DNA of 5,541 bases from the NCBI GenBank assembly GCA_947454285.1, contig CANGJO010000063.1, forward strand, positions 1 through 5,541, written 5' to 3'. Positions within the stretch are counted from its first letter, which is position 1; each line of letters starts with the position of its first letter. This DNA is from Microbacteriaceae bacterium. GTDB taxonomy: Bacteria > Actinomycetota > Actinomycetes > Actinomycetales > Microbacteriaceae. The position numbers and the translations under genes were made by a program. The notes under the pieces were generated by a model that searched no databases, was not told the DNA's origin, and was given only the letters and a program-made list of their open reading frames with translations. Below are positions 4,548-5,541 of this stretch, piece by piece.

Positions 4548-5541
4548 CTAAATAAAAACTTTCACCGAATCAACCAGAGCTTGTGCTGCGGTTGAAAGTT
4601 CGTCTGCGGTGGTCTCGTGCGAGAAGCTAAAGCGCACCGCGGTCTGAGCAACCTCGGCAGGAACTCCAATTGCAATCAGCACGTGTGATGGTTCATCGCT
4701 ACCGGCTGCACAAGCCGAACCACTAGAAACAATTACGTCACGGCGCTCAAGTTCCAATAACAACGCTTCGCCGCTAACTCCTTCAAAAGTAAATGAGGAA
4801 ATGTTTGGCAATCGGTAAGTTGGGTGACCGGTGAGTTTTGCATTCGGCACCTGAGTAAGCACCTGGTCAATGAAGTCGTTGCGCAATTTTGAAACACGCT
4901 GCGCTTCTGCATCTGCAGGAGCAAGCGTTGAAAGCGCGGTGGCAAGAGCAACTGCCCAGGCAACGTTTTCTGTTCCAGAACGAAGCCCGCTTTCCTGGCC
5001 ACCACCGTGAATCAGTGGCTCGGCGTGAGCGCCGGCACGAAGCGCCAAAACACCAGAGCCCTTTGGCGCTCCAAACTTGTGTCCAGAAATACTCAGCGCA
5101 TCAACGCCAAGATTCTTCAGGTCAAGATCAACCCATCCCACGGCCTGCACGGCATCGGTGTGGAAAAGGGCGCCAACCTTGTGGGCTGCAGCGGCAAGCT
5201 CGGCAATGTTGTGGAGCGTTCCGATCTCGTTATTGGCAACCATCAACGAAACCAGCGCGGTGTCTGGCCTAAGTGCCGCATCAAAATTCATCACGCTGCC
5301 AAAAGCATCAAGCGTGACCCAGGTGGTTTCAAAGCCGTGCATGCGCTCTAGGAACTCAACCGCCGAGAGAACGGCTTCGTGTTCGGTGCGTGCACTCACG
5401 ATGTGCTTGCCACGCGGGTTAGCTAGTGCAAGGCCAATGATGCCAAGGTTGTCGCTCTCTGTACCGCCGGAGGTGAATGTAATTTCCGCAGGTCGTGCGT
5501 TGAAGAACTTCGCCACCGTTGCCCGCGCCTCTTCAAGCGCA
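4548..5541 (-). CDS. iscS: Class I cysteine desulfurase (IscS/NifS-like), 3' part; start outside window
   Basis: The frame is open to the right edge, giving about 330 visible residues of an expected 380-400; the N-terminal 50-60 or so are missing. The GTG at 5514-5516 is internal (ALEEARAT precedes it in frame). PLP-site features are all present: TSGGTESDN, the ring-stacking His in RTEHEAV, FHTDAVQAVG, the Schiff-base Lys in SISGHKFG (codon 5076-5078) and RSGTEN. The catalytic Cys is in SSGSACAAGSDEPSHVL (codon 4710-4712), a class I loop, which separates it from SufS. Known reaction: removal of sulfur from L-cysteine as a persulfide, giving alanine, for Fe-S cluster assembly or tRNA thiolation. 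In many Actinobacteria such a gene lies before mnmA; here the downstream neighbour is the convergent VOC gene, so mnmA is not immediately downstream. The iscS/nifS symbol is by family and not certain. The stop is TAG at 4548-4550. Confidence 0.93.
   Translation of the reverse strand, partial: ALEEARATVAKFFNARPAEITFTSGGTESDNLGIIGLALANPRGKHIVSARTEHEAVLSAVEFLERMHGFETTWVTLDAFGSVMNFDAALRPDTALVSLMVANNEIGTLHNIAELAAAAHKVGALFHTDAVQAVGWVDLDLKNLGVDALSISGHKFGAPKGSGVLALRAGAHAEPLIHGGGQESGLRSGTENVAWAVALATALSTLAPADAEAQRVSKLRNDFIDQVLTQVPNAKLTGHPTYRLPNISSFTFEGVSGEALLLELERRDVIVSSGSACAAGSDEPSHVLIAIGVPAEVAQTAVRFSFSHETTADELSTAAQALVDSVKVFI

Noticed and set aside
4527..4568. Possible hairpin TCGGTG/CACCGA between the VOC and desulfurase genes
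   Set aside because: Only 6 bp with a loop of about 30 nt and no T-run in the right place; not a convincing terminator.
4733..5351. Several overlapping open frames inside the desulfurase region
   Set aside because: They are shadows of the desulfurase coding frame, which carries all the PLP and catalytic motifs.
1..5541. Search for a new multi-gene system (defence, mobile element, CRISPR, biosynthetic cluster)
   Set aside because: The genes are housekeeping or single-unit genes in mixed orientations, with no repeats, integrase, transposase or attachment site visible. The window does not support such a claim.

Overview
The window looks like ordinary chromosomal DNA from an actinobacterium of moderate GC. 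The best fit is the Microbacteriaceae, possibly one of the small-genome freshwater lineages related to Rhodoluna or Aquiluna. Three observations support this. A WhiB-family Fe-S regulator is present, and that family is essentially confined to Actinobacteria and their phages. It sits convergent with a PdtaS-type histidine kinase, the arrangement recalled for whiB1/pdtaS in Mycobacterium tuberculosis. Several genes also lack a Shine-Dalgarno sequence and have a TANNNT hexamer 6-7 nt before the ATG, the actinobacterial leaderless pattern. The genus is inference; nothing in the sequence fixes it.

Layout, left to right. The 3' part of pdtaS (+) ends at a bidirectional hairpin terminator shared with convergent whiB1 (-). 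A 162-bp divergent region with a 17-bp perfect palindrome separates whiB1 from a small four-helix membrane protein (+). That gene overlaps the 3' end of a convergent bcp-type peroxiredoxin (-) by 15 bp. An 89-bp spacer carries the probable leaderless bcp promoter and, facing the other way, the promoter of a tRNA-Lys(CTT), which is followed by its own terminator. Next come a secreted protein with two fibronectin type III domains and a C-terminal Ig-like module (+), a long inverted repeat that contains the next promoter, a CatE-like VOC-fold protein (+), and the 3' part of a class-I cysteine desulfurase (-) that runs off the right edge.

Most genes are single transcription units, either convergent or separated by terminators, so no multi-gene operon or pathway is visible. 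Loose themes are signalling and redox sensing (pdtaS, whiB1), peroxide defence (bcp), sulfur and Fe-S supply (desulfurase; WhiB1 carries a 4Fe-4S cluster), and a cell-surface or secreted protein. I found no mobile element, CRISPR array, phage gene or new defence system. The most interesting signals are regulatory: repeated leaderless promoters, the palindrome before whiB1, and the promoter embedded in a terminator-like repeat. No gene-free stretch exceeds 300 bases.
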